Source of the DNA: an uncultured Burkholderiales bacterium
Lineage (GTDB): Bacteria; Pseudomonadota; Gammaproteobacteria; Burkholderiales; Burkholderiaceae
Reading direction: 5' to 3'
Length of the DNA stretch: 64,000 bases
Assembly (NCBI GenBank): GCA_946480465.1
Contig: CAMLJY010000005.1
Span: 62,001-126,000, forward strand
Shown here: positions 14,773 to 24,468 of the stretch, in pieces
Numbering within the stretch: position 1 is the stretch's first letter
Layout: every line of letters begins with the position of its first letter
Position numbers and translations under genes: made by a program
Notes under the pieces: generated by a model
The model's database searches: none
What the model was told of the DNA's origin: nothing
The model's input: only the letters and a program-made list of their open reading frames with translations

Positions 14773-16914
14773 TCAAGCCTGAGGCAAGGGGATGCTCACC
14801 TGAACCACCGTGCCGTGCGGCTCGGCCGGGGCCACCTCGAGCGTGCCCTGCAGCAGGCGTGCCCGTTCGTGCATGCCGATCAGGCCCACGGCGCCAGGGC
14901 GCCGTTCCTCCGCGGGCGGCATGCCGATGCCATCGTCGGCCACCCGAAGCGTGATGCCCTGCGGCTGCGCGCTCAGCTCGATGGCCACCCGCTGCGCGCG
15001 CGCGTGCCGGGCGGCGTTGTGCAGTGCCTCCTGCACGATGCGGAAGAGGGCGGTCGAGGTTTGCGGGGACAGCACCCCGTGCAGCGTCTCCTCGTCGGCG
15101 TCGAGCGCGCAGGCGATGGCGGTGCGCTGCTCGAACTGGCTGGCCAGCAACTGCAGCGCCGGCACCAGGCCCAGGTCGTCGAGGATCTGCGGCCGCAGGT
15201 CGCCGATGATGCGCCGCGTCGAGTCGATGGCCTGGTCCGCCAGCGCGCGCGCGCTGCGCAGCGCCTCGGTCGCCCCCGGCCGGGCGGCCCCCTGCGAGAC
15301 GGCCGCGGCGAGGTCGATCTTGATCGCCGCCAGCGTCTGCTGCAGGTCGTCGTGCAGTTCGCGCGCGATGCGCCGGCGCTCCGTCTCCAGCACCTCGTGC
15401 TGGGAGGCGACCAGGCGCTGCAGGTCCTGGTGCGATCGCGCCAGTTCGGCTTCGATGCGCCGCAGCTCGGTGACGTCGCGCAGCACCATCACGATGGAGG
15501 TCTCGCCATCGTCGATGACGCTGGCGGTGGTGGATTCCACCCTGCGCCGGCTGCCGTCGAGGCGCAGGATGTCCAGCTCCGCGCCGCGCTGCGCATGGCG
15601 GCCCGACTTCAGCGCCGCGAGGTGCATGCGCGCCAGCCGGCGCGAGCCGGGGTCGACCAGCTCCAGCGGCGCGCGCCCGATCAGCGCCGCTGCGGTGGCG
15701 CCGAACAGCCGCTGGGCCTCCGCATTCACGTAGGTGACGCGGTCGCCGGTGTCGATCAGCACCGCGTCGGGCAGCAGCTCCAGCAGGCGGCGCTGGCGCA
15801 GTTCGCTGTCGCGCAGCTCGCGCTCGGCCTGGCGCCGCCGCGTGACGTCGCGCACGACCACGGTGTAGAGGTGGTGGCCCTGCAGGCTGGCGTGCGAGAT
15901 GGCGGCTTCGGCCGGGAACTCGCTGCCGTCCGATCGCACGCCGTGCACCTCGGCCGTCCTGCCCATGACCCGCCGCACCTCCGCCGTGTGGCCGAAGGCC
16001 GCCACGTCGCGGCGGTGCCGGGCGCGGTGCCGCAGCGGGATCAGCCGATCCAGCGAGGACCCGACAAGCTGCGCCTGTTCATAACCGAAGATATGGGCGG
16101 CCGCTGCATTCGCCATCACGATGGTCTGGTCGTCGTCGATGGTGAGGATGGCTTCGCTGGCGGTCTCGAAGATCATGCGCAGCCGCGCTTCGCTCAGCGC
16201 GAGCGCGGCGGTGGCCTGGTGCACCGCCTCCGAGCGTTCCGCCACCCGGGCCTCCAGCGTCGCCTGGGTCTGCTGCTCGGCCGCCTGCGCACGCTGGCGG
16301 CTGCGCAGTTCGGCGCGCATCAGCGCGTAGACGCCGATCAGCAGCAGCACGCACACCGTGCCCAGCAGCATGGACAAGCGGTTGTTGCGGCTGATGACGC
16401 GCCCGGCCGCCTCCTGGCGCTGTGCCAGGTGCGTGCGCTCGGCGGCATCCAGCCGATCCAGCAGCGTGCGCATGCGGTCCGTGCTCGCCTGGCCGGCGCC
16501 GCTGCGCAGGCTGTCGGCTGCCGCCGCGCGGTTCTGCTGCGCCTGCTTCACCAGCAGGGCCAGCTGGTCATGCTTGGCCATCGCCAGATTGCGCAGGTCG
16601 AGCAGGTCGGCGCCAGGCTCGATCAGCGCCTCGGCCCGGTCCAGCAGCAGCGGCAGCCGCTGGGTGCCGGCGCGGAAAGGGGCCAGCGATTCGTCCTGCC
16701 CCGTCAACGCATGCAGGTGCGCACTGCCCTGCATGTCGATCAGCGTGGACTGGATCTCCGACAGGATGGCCTGCGCCTCGTGGGCCTTGGAGACCTCGGC
16801 CAGCGTGTCGCGCAGGCGGCTGGTCGACTGCACGCCCAGCGCCCCCAGCGCGACGAGGGCGCCGGCCGACACGGCGAGCGCGACAAGGTACTTGCGATCG
16901 AAGCTGAAGCTCAT
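14773..16914 (-). CDS. Membrane sensor histidine kinase with two PAS domains (NarX-type)
   Basis: This 713-residue kinase has two membrane helices (about 10-28 and 180-198) flanking a mostly helical, CHASE3-like periplasmic domain. A coiled coil and two PAS domains (about 235-355 and 365-490) follow. Next come HisKA_3 (RRRIARELHDDLQQTLAAIK, His the phospho-acceptor) and HATPase_c (VADDGIGMP, GAVGLIGMHERA). No heme- or flavin-binding residues are evident to me, so the PAS ligand is unknown. It is convergent with the degenerate hydrolase gene (6 bp gap). The FNR-type box at 16981-16994 is shared with the divergent substrate-binding-protein operon. Its partner is probably a LuxR-type regulator. 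Confidence 0.9.
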   Translation of the reverse strand: MSFSFDRKYLVALAVSAGALVALGALGVQSTSRLRDTLAEVSKAHEAQAILSEIQSTLIDMQGSAHLHALTGQDESLAPFRAGTQRLPLLLDRAEALIEPGADLLDLRNLAMAKHDQLALLVKQAQQNRAAAADSLRSGAGQASTDRMRTLLDRLDAAERTHLAQRQEAAGRVISRNNRLSMLLGTVCVLLLIGVYALMRAELRSRQRAQAAEQQTQATLEARVAERSEAVHQATAALALSEARLRMIFETASEAILTIDDDQTIVMANAAAAHIFGYEQAQLVGSSLDRLIPLRHRARHRRDVAAFGHTAEVRRVMGRTAEVHGVRSDGSEFPAEAAISHASLQGHHLYTVVVRDVTRRRQAERELRDSELRQRRLLELLPDAVLIDTGDRVTYVNAEAQRLFGATAAALIGRAPLELVDPGSRRLARMHLAALKSGRHAQRGAELDILRLDGSRRRVESTTASVIDDGETSIVMVLRDVTELRRIEAELARSHQDLQRLVASQHEVLETERRRIARELHDDLQQTLAAIKIDLAAAVSQGAARPGATEALRSARALADQAIDSTRRIIGDLRPQILDDLGLVPALQLLASQFEQRTAIACALDADEETLHGVLSPQTSTALFRIVQEALHNAARHARAQRVAIELSAQPQGITLRVADDGIGMPPAEERRPGAVGLIGMHERARLLQGTLEVAPAEPHGTVVQVSIPLPQA

Positions 16915-16980
16915 CGGGGCCTGCGCGGGGATGCTCTGGGCGGCATCGGGGCCACTCTAGGCGGATGCGTCGGTTCGCGC

Positions 16981-16994
16981 TTGAGCATCATCAA
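16981..16994. promoter_or_regulatory. FNR-type box TTGAGCATCATCAA (divergent)
   Basis: Both half-sites are intact. TAGAGT (minus, 16959 to 16954) starts 28.5 bp and CAAGAT (plus, 17017-17022) 29.5 bp from the centre. The targets are the PAS kinase and the substrate-binding-protein operon. Confidence 0.7.
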
Positions 16995-17071
16995 GCGCGG
17001 GTGGGCGGGGGGCATGCAAGATGTCGATCAACAGGGCGTGGACTGCAAGCCGCCACGCGCAGAGGGGCCGC

Positions 17072-18079
17072 ATGCGAATGCTTCGCTTTGGCCGCGCGTT
17101 GCCGCGGCGTTGGCTGCGCGCCTCATGGGTTGGCGTGCTGCTGGTGGCCGGCTGGTGCACGGCGGCACAGGCCGGGCGGCCGCTGGTGCTGGCCACGTCC
17201 TTGTCGGCGCTGAACCTGCCGGTCTACGTGGCCGAGCAGCGCGGCTTCTTCGCGGCCGAGGGCGTGGCCGTCAACGTGGCCGACTGCGAAACCGGGCGCC
17301 GCTGCCTGGAGCGCACGCTGGCCGGCGGTGCCGACCTGGCGACGTCCGCGGCCCTGCCGATCGTGCGCGCCGCGCTGCAGGGGCAGCGCTTTGGCGTGAT
17401 CGCGACCATCGCCTCATCGCGCAACGACGCCAAGATCATCACCCGCCGCTCCCGCGGCGTGGACAGCGTGCAGGCCCTGGCAGGCCGGCGGGTGGGCACC
17501 TTCATCGGCACCTCGGCGCACTTTCTTCTGGAGCTGAACCTGCTCGGCGCGGGTGTCGACCCCGGCCGGGTGACCCTCGTCGCGCTGGAACCGGAGGATG
17601 CCGCCGGGGCGCTCCAGTCCGGCCGTGTCGATGCGATCGCCCTGTTCGAGCCTTTCGCCTGGCGCACCGCACGCTCGCTGGGGGATGAGGCGCAGGTGCT
17701 GAGCGACCGCCGGCAGCACGTCGAGAGCTGGAGCCTCGTCGCGTCCGCGGCACTGGACCGAAGCCATGATGCCGAGCTGGCCGCGCTGTTGCGCGCGCTG
17801 CTGCGGGCCGTGCGCTTCATCGAGGCCGAACCCGAACAGGCCCATGCCATCCTGCGGCGCCGGCTGGGGCTGGACGAAGCGGCGGTGGCCTGGGTGCTGC
17901 CGGACGTGCACTATGCGGTCGAGCTGCGCCAGTCGCTGCTGCACCGCCTGGAAGAGCAGGCCCGCTGGGCCCTGCGGTCCGGGCATGCCCAGGGTTCGAT
18001 GCCGAACTTCCTCGGCCACCTGCGGCCCGGGCCGCTGGCATCGGCGAGCCCGCATGCCGCGACGGTGGTGGTGCCGTGA
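17072..18079 (+). CDS. Periplasmic substrate-binding protein, SsuA/THI5-like
   Basis: This 335-residue secreted protein has a signal peptide ending near CTAAQA-G, followed by a type II periplasmic-binding-protein fold. PVYVAEQRGFFAAEGV is typical of the nitrate/sulfonate/pyrimidine-precursor (NMT1/SsuA) family. No permease or ATPase genes are nearby. Instead its stop overlaps the start of a sensor kinase gene (GTGA), so it more likely feeds ligand information to the kinase than a transporter. I chose 17072 for the AGAGGGG upstream and because the predicted transcription start (near 17029) lies beyond the ATG at 17021. Confidence 0.85.
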   Translation: MRMLRFGRALPRRWLRASWVGVLLVAGWCTAAQAGRPLVLATSLSALNLPVYVAEQRGFFAAEGVAVNVADCETGRRCLERTLAGGADLATSAALPIVRAALQGQRFGVIATIASSRNDAKIITRRSRGVDSVQALAGRRVGTFIGTSAHFLLELNLLGAGVDPGRVTLVALEPEDAAGALQSGRVDAIALFEPFAWRTARSLGDEAQVLSDRRQHVESWSLVASAALDRSHDAELAALLRALLRAVRFIEAEPEQAHAILRRRLGLDEAAVAWVLPDVHYAVELRQSLLHRLEEQARWALRSGHAQGSMPNFLGHLRPGPLASASPHAATVVVP

Positions 18080-19833
18080 GCGCGCCTCGGCCTGCGCGCC
18101 TGCGTCCGCGCATCAGCCTGCGCCGCCGGTTCGAGCTGCTGATCGTCGTGGGCCTGCTGCTGGCCGCGGTCGCCGTCACCGTGCTGGGGTGGATGGTGCA
18201 GGACACGCGCAGGCTCGATGCGGCCCACCGGGCCAGCGCCACGGTGGCCCGCGAGATGGCCGGCCTGCTGATGCTGACGCAGGAGTTCCTGCTGTACCGC
18301 GAACCCCGCGCGCGCGACCAGTGGCTGGCCCGCTACCGCCGGCTGGAAGGGGCCCTTGCCGCCGCGCGCGGCGAGGCCGGTGCCGTTCCCGGCATCGAGC
18401 GGCCGGCGCGACCCGAGCAGGTGCAGCTGCTGCCGGAGCTGTTCGCCGAGCTTCAGCGCGAAGCGGCTCCTGGCGCCGATGCCGGGCTGCACGCGCGGCG
18501 CCACGAGCTGGCGGTGGACCGGCTGCTCGCGGCCGGGCAGGCCCTGGCGGACAACGCCCGCGAGCGCGAGCGCGCGCTCGGCGAGCGCAGGGACCTCGCC
18601 GCGCGGCGGACCATGGCGCTGGCGCTGGCCGCCACCACCGTGCTCGGCCTGCTGTGGGGGCTGCTGGGGACGATGATGGCGCGGCGCGTGCTGGACCCGA
18701 TGGTGCGGCTGCGGGCGGCGGTGGACGCTGCGGCGCCGGCCGCGCCATCCACCCCGCCGCAGGCGGACGAACTCGGCGCGCTGGCCGGGCGCCTGGAGTC
18801 GCTGGGCGAGGAGCTGGCGCGGCGTGCGCGCGCGCAGGCCGAACGCGAGGCGCTGCTGCGGCTGGTGGTCGACCATGTGCCCGCGATGATCGGCTACTGG
18901 GACCGCGACGGCCGCAACCACCTGGCCAATGCCGACTACCTGCGCTGGTTCGGCAAGGCGCCCGCGGAGATCGAGGGCCGGACGATCGCCGAGCTGCTCG
19001 GGCCGGAGCTGTACATGAAGAACCGGCCGTTCATCGAGCGGGTGCTGGCGGGCGAGCGGCAGGAGTTCGAGCGCACGATCGTCGGGCCCGACGGGGTCAC
19101 GCGGCACAGCCATGCCAGCTACCTGCCCGACCTGCGCGACGGGCAGGTGCGGGGTTTCGTCGCGCTGGTGACCGACGTGACGCGGCGCGTGCAGGACGAG
19201 CAGGCGCTGGCGCAGGCACTGGCCGAGCGGGACACGCTGCTGAAGGAGGTGTACCACCGCGTCAAGAACAACCTGCAGGTGGTGCTCAGCCTGCTGCGGC
19301 TGCAGGGCCGCGGCGTGACCGACGACGCCGCGCGCGAGGCCCTGGCCGATGCCGCTGAGCGTGTGCGCGCGATGGCGCTGGTGCACGAGCAGCTGCTGGA
19401 CACTCCGGACGGCACGCACGTGTCTCTGGTGCGTTATGTACCCAGCCTGGTCCGCCAGCTCGGCGTGGGCCACGGTTGCGAAGGTGCCGGTCCCGTGCGG
19501 CTGGTGGCGGACGTGGCCGACGTGATGATCGGCCTCGACGACGCGGTGCCGCTGGGCTTGCTGATGACGGAGCTGGTCGTGAACAGCCTGAAGCATGCGT
19601 TCCCGGATGGCCGCTCCGGCACCGTGACGGTGCGCGTGCAGCCCAACGAGACCGGCCTGGTCGTCGCGGTCATCGACGATGGCTGCGGCCTGCCGCTGGC
19701 GCCGGCAGGCCGTGCCACGCTGGGCCGGCAGCTGGCCGCCGGCCTCGCGGCGCAGCTGGGCGGCGAGCTGCACCACGAGGCCACGCCCGGCGGCGGCACG
19801 ACCGCCTGGGTGCAGGTCCCCTTCCGGGGCTGA
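18076..19833 (+). CDS. Membrane sensor histidine kinase, HisKA_2/HWE type with PAS domain
   Basis: This 585-residue kinase has membrane helices at about 20-40 and 180-200 around a helical periplasmic domain. A HAMP-like segment and a PAS domain (about 255-375, with IGYWDRDGRNHLANADYLRW) follow. The HisKA_2 core is LLKEVYHRVKNNLQVVLSLL (His phospho-acceptor), and the ATPase domain includes ELVVNSLKHAFP and VIDDGCGLP. The GTG start overlaps the preceding stop, showing translational coupling to the substrate-binding protein. The next gene is a receiver protein, giving a three-gene sensory operon. Confidence 0.9.
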   Translation: MSAPRPARLRPRISLRRRFELLIVVGLLLAAVAVTVLGWMVQDTRRLDAAHRASATVAREMAGLLMLTQEFLLYREPRARDQWLARYRRLEGALAAARGEAGAVPGIERPARPEQVQLLPELFAELQREAAPGADAGLHARRHELAVDRLLAAGQALADNARERERALGERRDLAARRTMALALAATTVLGLLWGLLGTMMARRVLDPMVRLRAAVDAAAPAAPSTPPQADELGALAGRLESLGEELARRARAQAEREALLRLVVDHVPAMIGYWDRDGRNHLANADYLRWFGKAPAEIEGRTIAELLGPELYMKNRPFIERVLAGERQEFERTIVGPDGVTRHSHASYLPDLRDGQVRGFVALVTDVTRRVQDEQALAQALAERDTLLKEVYHRVKNNLQVVLSLLRLQGRGVTDDAAREALADAAERVRAMALVHEQLLDTPDGTHVSLVRYVPSLVRQLGVGHGCEGAGPVRLVADVADVMIGLDDAVPLGLLMTELVVNSLKHAFPDGRSGTVTVRVQPNETGLVVAVIDDGCGLPLAPAGRATLGRQLAAGLAAQLGGELHHEATPGGGTTAWVQVPFRG

Positions 19834-19847
19834 AGGAGCAACACGGC

Positions 19848-20537
19848 ATGGCCGCGCCAAGCGTCCCCGTCCGCGTCCTGATCGTCGAAGACGATGCCAT
19901 CGTCGCGCTGGACCTGAGCCTGCTGCTCGAGTCGCGCGGGTATCTGGTGCTGGGCATCGCGCACTCGGCGCAGCGGGCGATCGAGCTGGCCGAGGCCACG
20001 CACCCCGACGTCGTGCTGATGGACATCAACCTGCAGGGGCGCGGCGACGGCATCGAGGCGGCCGAGGACCTGAGCCGCCGCGACGGCCTGGCCGTGGTCT
20101 TCCTCACCGCGTACCGCGACAGCGCGACCCTGCAGCGTGCGCTGGCCACGCGGCCGTACGGCTTCGTGACCAAGCCCTTCGATGCCGATGCGCTGCAGAC
20201 GGCGATCGATTTCGCGCTGTACCGGCTGCGCAGCGAGGCAGCGCTGGCGCGCGAGCACTCGCGCGCACTGGTGGCCGAGCAACTGGCGCAGGCGCGCGCG
20301 CAGTTCCTGTCGCGCATGAGCCACGAGCTGCGCACGCCGCTGAATGCGATCCTGGGCTTCGGACAGCTGCTGCGGGTGCAGCTGGCTGCGCACGACCCGG
20401 CACTGGCACGGCAGGCGGCATTGATCGTGCAGTCGGGCGAGCAACTGCTCGGGCTGGTGGACGAACTGCTGGCACAGGCGCCGCGGTCGGGCAGCGGCGA
20501 GGGTGGGGCGGACGCGGGCACCGGCGGCGGACCGTGA
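19848..20537 (+). CDS. Receiver domain fused to a HisKA phospho-acceptor domain, no ATPase
   Basis: This 229-residue protein has a receiver domain at 7-125 (Asp59 in VVLMDINLQG, Lys109 in FVTKPF). From about 140 to 210 it has a HisKA dimerisation domain with an intact H-box, RMSHELRTPLNAILGFGQLL (His159). The protein ends in a Gly-rich tail with no HATPase domain and no DNA-binding domain. It may act as a phosphorelay intermediate that accepts phosphate on Asp59 and exchanges it with His159, or it may be the remnant of a hybrid kinase. GGAG lies nine bases before the ATG. It is the last gene of the substrate-binding-protein/kinase operon. Confidence 0.85.
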   Translation: MAAPSVPVRVLIVEDDAIVALDLSLLLESRGYLVLGIAHSAQRAIELAEATHPDVVLMDINLQGRGDGIEAAEDLSRRDGLAVVFLTAYRDSATLQRALATRPYGFVTKPFDADALQTAIDFALYRLRSEAALAREHSRALVAEQLAQARAQFLSRMSHELRTPLNAILGFGQLLRVQLAAHDPALARQAALIVQSGEQLLGLVDELLAQAPRSGSGEGGADAGTGGGP

Positions 20538-20587
20538 CCGGCGCGGCCTTCGACGCGCTCCGCGCCCTGCGGATCGTGCCGTTCGCC

Positions 20588-20605
20588 GTGGCGCCGCGGC
20601 GCCAC
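20588..20605. terminator. 18-bp perfect palindrome between convergent genes
   Basis: GTGGCGCCGCGGCGCCAC can form a strong GC hairpin between the receiver gene and the convergent DUF883 gene. There is no T-run, so intrinsic termination is uncertain. Confidence 0.35.
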
Positions 20606-20630
20606 GCCAGGCGGCGTGGTCCGTGCTGCT

Positions 20631-20942
20631 TCAGCGGCGCGCCGCCAGGAAGCCCACCAGCAGGCCCGCCGCGGCGGCCAGGCCGATGGCGCCGTAGGGA
20701 TGGGCGCGCACGGTCTGGTCCGCGCTGTGCGCGGCGGCGCGTGCCCGCTGCAGCGCGCTGGCCTCCAGGTCGCCCAGCTCGGCGCGCAGGTGGCGCAGCT
20801 GCAGCTCCAGCCGCCCGCGCAATTCGGCCAGCCCGTCGTCACCCTGGCGGGCCGCTGCTTTCAGCAGTTGTTCGGTGTCGTTGACGACGTTGCGCACGTC
20901 CTGCTTCAAGTCCGCCCTCAGCGCGTCGACCTGGGTGCTCAT
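20631..20942 (-). CDS. DUF883 (ElaB/YqjD-type) membrane-anchored protein
   Basis: This 103-residue protein has a long amphipathic helical N-terminal part (MSTQVDALRADLKQDVRNVV onward). A C-terminal glycine-containing membrane segment, PYGAIGLAAAAGLLVGFLAA, ends RR. This is the architecture of ElaB/YqjD, which tether ribosomes to the inner membrane in stationary-phase E. coli. Start: AAGGAG seven bases before the ATG. The FNR-type box at 21016-21029 is shared with lon. Together with the hibernation factor at 44671 it fits ribosome inactivation on growth arrest (inference). Confidence 0.85.
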   Translation of the reverse strand: MSTQVDALRADLKQDVRNVVNDTEQLLKAAARQGDDGLAELRGRLELQLRHLRAELGDLEASALQRARAAAHSADQTVRAHPYGAIGLAAAAGLLVGFLAARR

Positions 20943-21015
20943 CGTGACTCTCCTTCGGTGGCGGCCCGCGGCGCGGGCCTCGGGAAGCATGCTAGGCAGC
21001 AGCCGTCGGCCGCGC

Positions 21016-21029
21016 TTGCGCAACCTCAA
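21016..21029. promoter_or_regulatory. FNR-type box TTGCGCAACCTCAA (divergent)
   Basis: The same hexamer, TAGCAT, starts 28.5 bp from the centre on both sides (21051-21056 plus; 20994 to 20989 minus). It serves lon and the DUF883 gene. Confidence 0.72.
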
Positions 21030-21109
21030 TCGAGGCTGCGCGCCGCTCAATAGCATGGGTCGTCATCTCGCCGGTGGCGAGTGAAGAGGCGATGAACGCG
21101 GGAGATCCC

Positions 21110-23470
21110 ATGAGCGATGCAGCCAAGATCCCGGCCCTGCCGCCCGACGTGGTGGCCCTGGTGCCGATGCGCAACGTCGTGCTGTTTCCGCATGCGCTGG
21201 TGCCGATCGCGGTCGGCCGGCCGAAGTCGGTAGCCGCGCTGCAGCATGCGCTGGCGGCGGACGTGCCGCTGGGCATCGTGCTGCAGAAGGATGCGGCCAT
21301 CGACGACCCCGGCCGCGCGAACCTGTGCGACGTCGGCACGCTGGCCAAGCTGGTGCAGCACGGCGCCGCGAAACCGGACCGGCACCAGGCGGTGTGCCAG
21401 GGGATGCAGCGCTTCCGCCTGGTCGAGCTGGTCGCGGGCTACCCGTTCCTGGCCGCGCGCATCGAGCGCTTGCCCGAGGGCGTGCCGATCACGCCGCGCC
21501 TGGAGGCGCTGGACCTGCAGCTGCGCGAGCACGCCATCGAACTGGTGACGCTGCTGCCGGGCGTGCCGGCCGAGCTGGCGCACGCGCTGCAGGCTACCCG
21601 CACACCATGGCAGTTAGGAGACGTGGTGGCTGGGTTGCTCGACGTGGAGGTGGTCGAGAAGCAGCGCCTGCTCGAGATCGTGCATCCGGAAGAGCGCCTG
21701 CAGCAGGTGCTGGCCCTGCTGATGCGCCGCATCGAGGTGCTGCGCCTGTCGCAGGAGATCGGCCAGCGCACCAAGGAAAAGATCGACGACCGCCAGCGCG
21801 AATACCTGCTGCGCGAGCAATTGAAGACGATCCAGCATGAGCTGGGCGAGGACAAGGCCGAGGACGCGGACCTGGTGCAGCTGGAGCAGCGCATCGCGGC
21901 CGCGGGCATGAATGCCGAGACCGAGGCCCACGCGCGCAAGGAGCTGGCGCGGCTGAAGCGCCTGTCGGAAGGGTCCGGCGAACAGGCGCTGCTGCGCAAC
22001 TACCTGGACTGGCTGGTCGAGTTGCCGTGGGCGGCGCCGGAGGAGGCGCCGATCGACCTGGCGGCGGCGCGCACGGTGCTGGACGCCGACCACCACGGCC
22101 TGGCACGCGTCAAGCAGCGCATCCTCGAGTACCTGGCCGTGCAGAAGCTGAACCCCAGCGGCCGCGCGCCCATCCTGTGCTTCGTGGGGCCGCCGGGCGT
22201 GGGCAAGACCTCGCTCGGCCAGAGCATCGCGCGGGCGCTGGGGCGGCCTTTCGTGCGCGTCTCGCTGGGTGGGGTGCACGACGAGGCGGAGATCCGCGGC
22301 CACCGCCGCACCTACATCGGCGCGCTGCCGGGCAACATCGTGCAGGGCCTGCGCAAGGCGGGATCGCGCGGCTGCGTGATGATGCTCGACGAGGTCGACA
22401 AGCTCGGCGCCGGCGCGCACGGCGACCCCAACGCGGCGCTGCTGGAGGTGCTGGACCCGGAGCAGAACAGCACCTTCCGCGACAACTACCTGGGCCTGCC
22501 CTTCGACCTGAGCCGTGTCGTCTTCATCGCCACCGCCAACGTGATCGAGCAGGTGCCCGGCCCGGTGCGCGACCGCATGGAAGTCATCGAGCTGCCCGGC
22601 TACACGGAGGAAGAGAAGCTGCAGATCGCCGAGGCCTACCTGGTGCCGCGCCAGCGCGCGCAATGCGGCTTGAGCGAGGCGCAGTGCGTGCTGCAGCCCG
22701 GCACGCTGCGCGCGCTGGTGGCCGGCTACACCCGCGAGGCCGGCGTGCGCCAGCTGGAGCGCGAGATCGGCCGCGTGATGCGCCATGCGGCCATGCGGGT
22801 CGCGCAGGACCCGCAGGCCCGCGTGCAGGTGGATGCCGCGGGGCTCGCGGCCATCCTCGGCCCCGCGCCTCACGAGCGCGAGGGCGCGGCGCGCGTCAGC
22901 CTGCCGGGCGTGGCCACCGGCCTGGCGTGGACGCCGGTGGGTGGGGACATCCTGTTCATCGAGGCGACGCGCACGCTCGGCAAGGGCCGGCTGATCCTGA
23001 CCGGCCAGCTGGGCGAGGTGATGAAGGAGAGCGCGCAGGCGGCGCTGACCCTGGTGAAGTCGCGCTGCGAGTCGCTGGGCATCGACAGCGAGGCCTTCGA
23101 GGGCGTGGACGTGCACGTGCACGTGCCGGCCGGCGCCATCCCCAAGGACGGGCCCAGCGCGGGCGTGGCGATGTTCGTGGCGCTGGCGTCGCTGTTCACC
23201 GGCCGGCCGGTGCGGCACGACCTGGCGATGACGGGCGAGATCAGCCTGCGCGGGCTGGTGCTGCCCGTGGGCGGCATCAAGGAGAAGCTGCTTGCCGCGC
23301 AGCGCGCCGGCCTGGCCGGCGTGCTGCTGCCGGCGCGCAACGAGAAGGACCTTCACGACGTGCCCGCGTCGGTGACCGAGGGGCTGCGCATCACCTGGCT
23401 GCATGGGGTCGACAACGCGGTGGCGGCGGCGCTGGCGCCGGTGGTGCCGGTGCGCGAGACCGTGGGTTGA
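21110..23470 (+). CDS. lon: ATP-dependent protease Lon (LonA type)
   Basis: This 786-residue protein has the full LonA layout: an N-terminal substrate-binding domain (about 12-200), helical linker, AAA+ module with Walker [10 protein letters not shown] near 360 and Walker [10 protein letters not shown], and a C-terminal protease domain. The catalytic serine is Ser683 in [10 protein letters not shown] and the lysine lies in GGIKEK. All catalytic features are intact. Start: GGGAG five bases before the ATG at 21110; a GTG at 21074 is possible but lacks a good site. This is probably an accessory Lon beside a housekeeping copy elsewhere, here tied to the FNR-type box at 21016. Confidence 0.93.
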   Translation: MSDAAKIPALPPDVVALVPMRNVVLFPHALVPIAVGRPKSVAALQHALAADVPLGIVLQKDAAIDDPGRANLCDVGTLAKLVQHGAAKPDRHQAVCQGMQRFRLVELVAGYPFLAARIERLPEGVPITPRLEALDLQLREHAIELVTLLPGVPAELAHALQATRTPWQLGDVVAGLLDVEVVEKQRLLEIVHPEERLQQVLALLMRRIEVLRLSQEIGQRTKEKIDDRQREYLLREQLKTIQHELGEDKAEDADLVQLEQRIAAAGMNAETEAHARKELARLKRLSEGSGEQALLRNYLDWLVELPWAAPEEAPIDLAAARTVLDADHHGLARVKQRILEYLAVQKLNPSGRAPILCFVGPPGVGKTSLGQSIARALGRPFVRVSLGGVHDEAEIRGHRRTYIGALPGNIVQGLRKAGSRGCVMMLDEVDKLGAGAHGDPNAALLEVLDPEQNSTFRDNYLGLPFDLSRVVFIATANVIEQVPGPVRDRMEVIELPGYTEEEKLQIAEAYLVPRQRAQCGLSEAQCVLQPGTLRALVAGYTREAGVRQLEREIGRVMRHAAMRVAQDPQARVQVDAAGLAAILGPAPHEREGAARVSLPGVATGLAWTPVGGDILFIEATRTLGKGRLILTGQLGEVMKESAQAALTLVKSRCESLGIDSEAFEGVDVHVHVPAGAIPKDGPSAGVAMFVALASLFTGRPVRHDLAMTGEISLRGLVLPVGGIKEKLLAAQRAGLAGVLLPARNEKDLHDVPASVTEGLRITWLHGVDNAVAAALAPVVPVRETVG

Positions 23471-23480
23471 GGGCCGCGCC

Positions 23481-24455
23481 ATGTCCTCCATCCGCACCCT
23501 CCTGGTCCAGCTCGATGCCACTGCGGCGGCCGAGCCGCGGCTGCGCACGGCGTGGGCGCTGGCGGCCCACCACGGCGCGGCGCTGACCGGCGTGTTCGCC
23601 GCCGAGCCGCCGGCCGCGCCGATGGCCACCGTGGTGTCCGACGAGCCGGGCGAGCTGCTGGCGCGGGCCGATCGCGCGGCGTACGAACATGCGCGAAGGC
23701 TGTTCGAGTCGATGCGCGAGTCGATGCGCGATTCCAGGCGTGGAGAGGCGGCCGTGCCGATGCGGTGGCGCGAGCCGGGGCCCGAAGGCGGCCGCGCCGA
23801 TCTGCTGGCCGAGGCGGCCTATGCCGACCTGCTGCTGCTGGGCGTGCACGATCCGGCCGTGCCCGAAGGGCCGCCGGCCGGCCTGGCCGAGTGCCTGCTG
23901 TCCGCCAGCGGCCGGCCGGCGCTCGTGCTGCCCGCCGCGGCGCGGCTGCAGCCCCGGCCGCGCACGGTGCTGGTGGGCTGGGATGCCTCGCCGGCGGCGG
24001 TGCATGCACTGGCCGCGGCGCAGCCGTGGCTGCAGGCGGCGGGCCGCGTGCTGGTGCTCGATGGCTCGCCGCACGCGGGCACGGGCGATGCGCCGATCCG
24101 CGCTTACCTGCAGTGCCACCGCATCGCGGCCGAGCTGGTGCCCTGGCCGCAGGCGGCCGAGTCGCTGGCCCGGCCGCAGGTGTCCGAGGTGCCGACCCGG
24201 CCGCAGGCGGCCGAGTTGTCGGCCCGGCCGCAGTCGGCCGAGCTGTCGACCCGGCCGCAGGCGGCCGAGTTGTCTACCCGGCCGCAGGCGGCCGGAGGGC
24301 CCGGCGAAGCGCTGCTGGCGCTCGCGCGGCGCGAGGCGGTCGACCTGCTGGTGATGGGTTGCCAGGGCCACGGCCCGCTTCACGAACTGCTGTTCGGCGG
24401 TGCCTCGCACACCGTGCTGCAGCGGCCGCCGGTGCCGCTGCTGATGGCGCACTGA
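23481..24455 (+). CDS. Tandem universal stress protein with an expanded repeat linker
   Basis: This 324-residue protein has two Usp-like halves. The first (1-155) begins SSIRTLLVQLDATAAAEPRL and is degenerate. The second (from about 160) begins RTVLVGWDASPAAVHAL and ends with DLLVMGCQGHGPLHELLFGG plus ASHTVLQ, an ATP-binding-like motif. Between the core and the last strands of the second half, at about residues 221-272, lies a repeat of nine residues (RPQAAELST-like). Ten bases separate it from lon, so it is probably co-transcribed. Repeat copy number may vary between strains. Confidence 0.85.
   Translation: MSSIRTLLVQLDATAAAEPRLRTAWALAAHHGAALTGVFAAEPPAAPMATVVSDEPGELLARADRAAYEHARRLFESMRESMRDSRRGEAAVPMRWREPGPEGGRADLLAEAAYADLLLLGVHDPAVPEGPPAGLAECLLSASGRPALVLPAAARLQPRPRTVLVGWDASPAAVHALAAAQPWLQAAGRVLVLDGSPHAGTGDAPIRAYLQCHRIAAELVPWPQAAESLARPQVSEVPTRPQAAELSARPQSAELSTRPQAAELSTRPQAAGGPGEALLALARREAVDLLVMGCQGHGPLHELLFGGASHTVLQRPPVPLLMAH
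24141..24296 (+). repeat. 27-bp in-frame tandem repeat, about 5.8 units
   Basis: Units begin at 24141, 24168, 24195, 24222, 24249 and 24276 (the last is 21 bp). Each encodes x-R/W-P-Q-x-x-E-x-x. The two closest units differ only in the last codon base. The repeat keeps the reading frame of the Usp gene. Confidence 0.9.
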
Positions 24456-24468
24456 GACCTGTGCCCGG

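Noticed and set aside
24141..24296. CRISPR-like array in the Usp gene
   Set aside because: The units are contiguous with no spacers and keep the reading frame; it is a coding tandem repeat.
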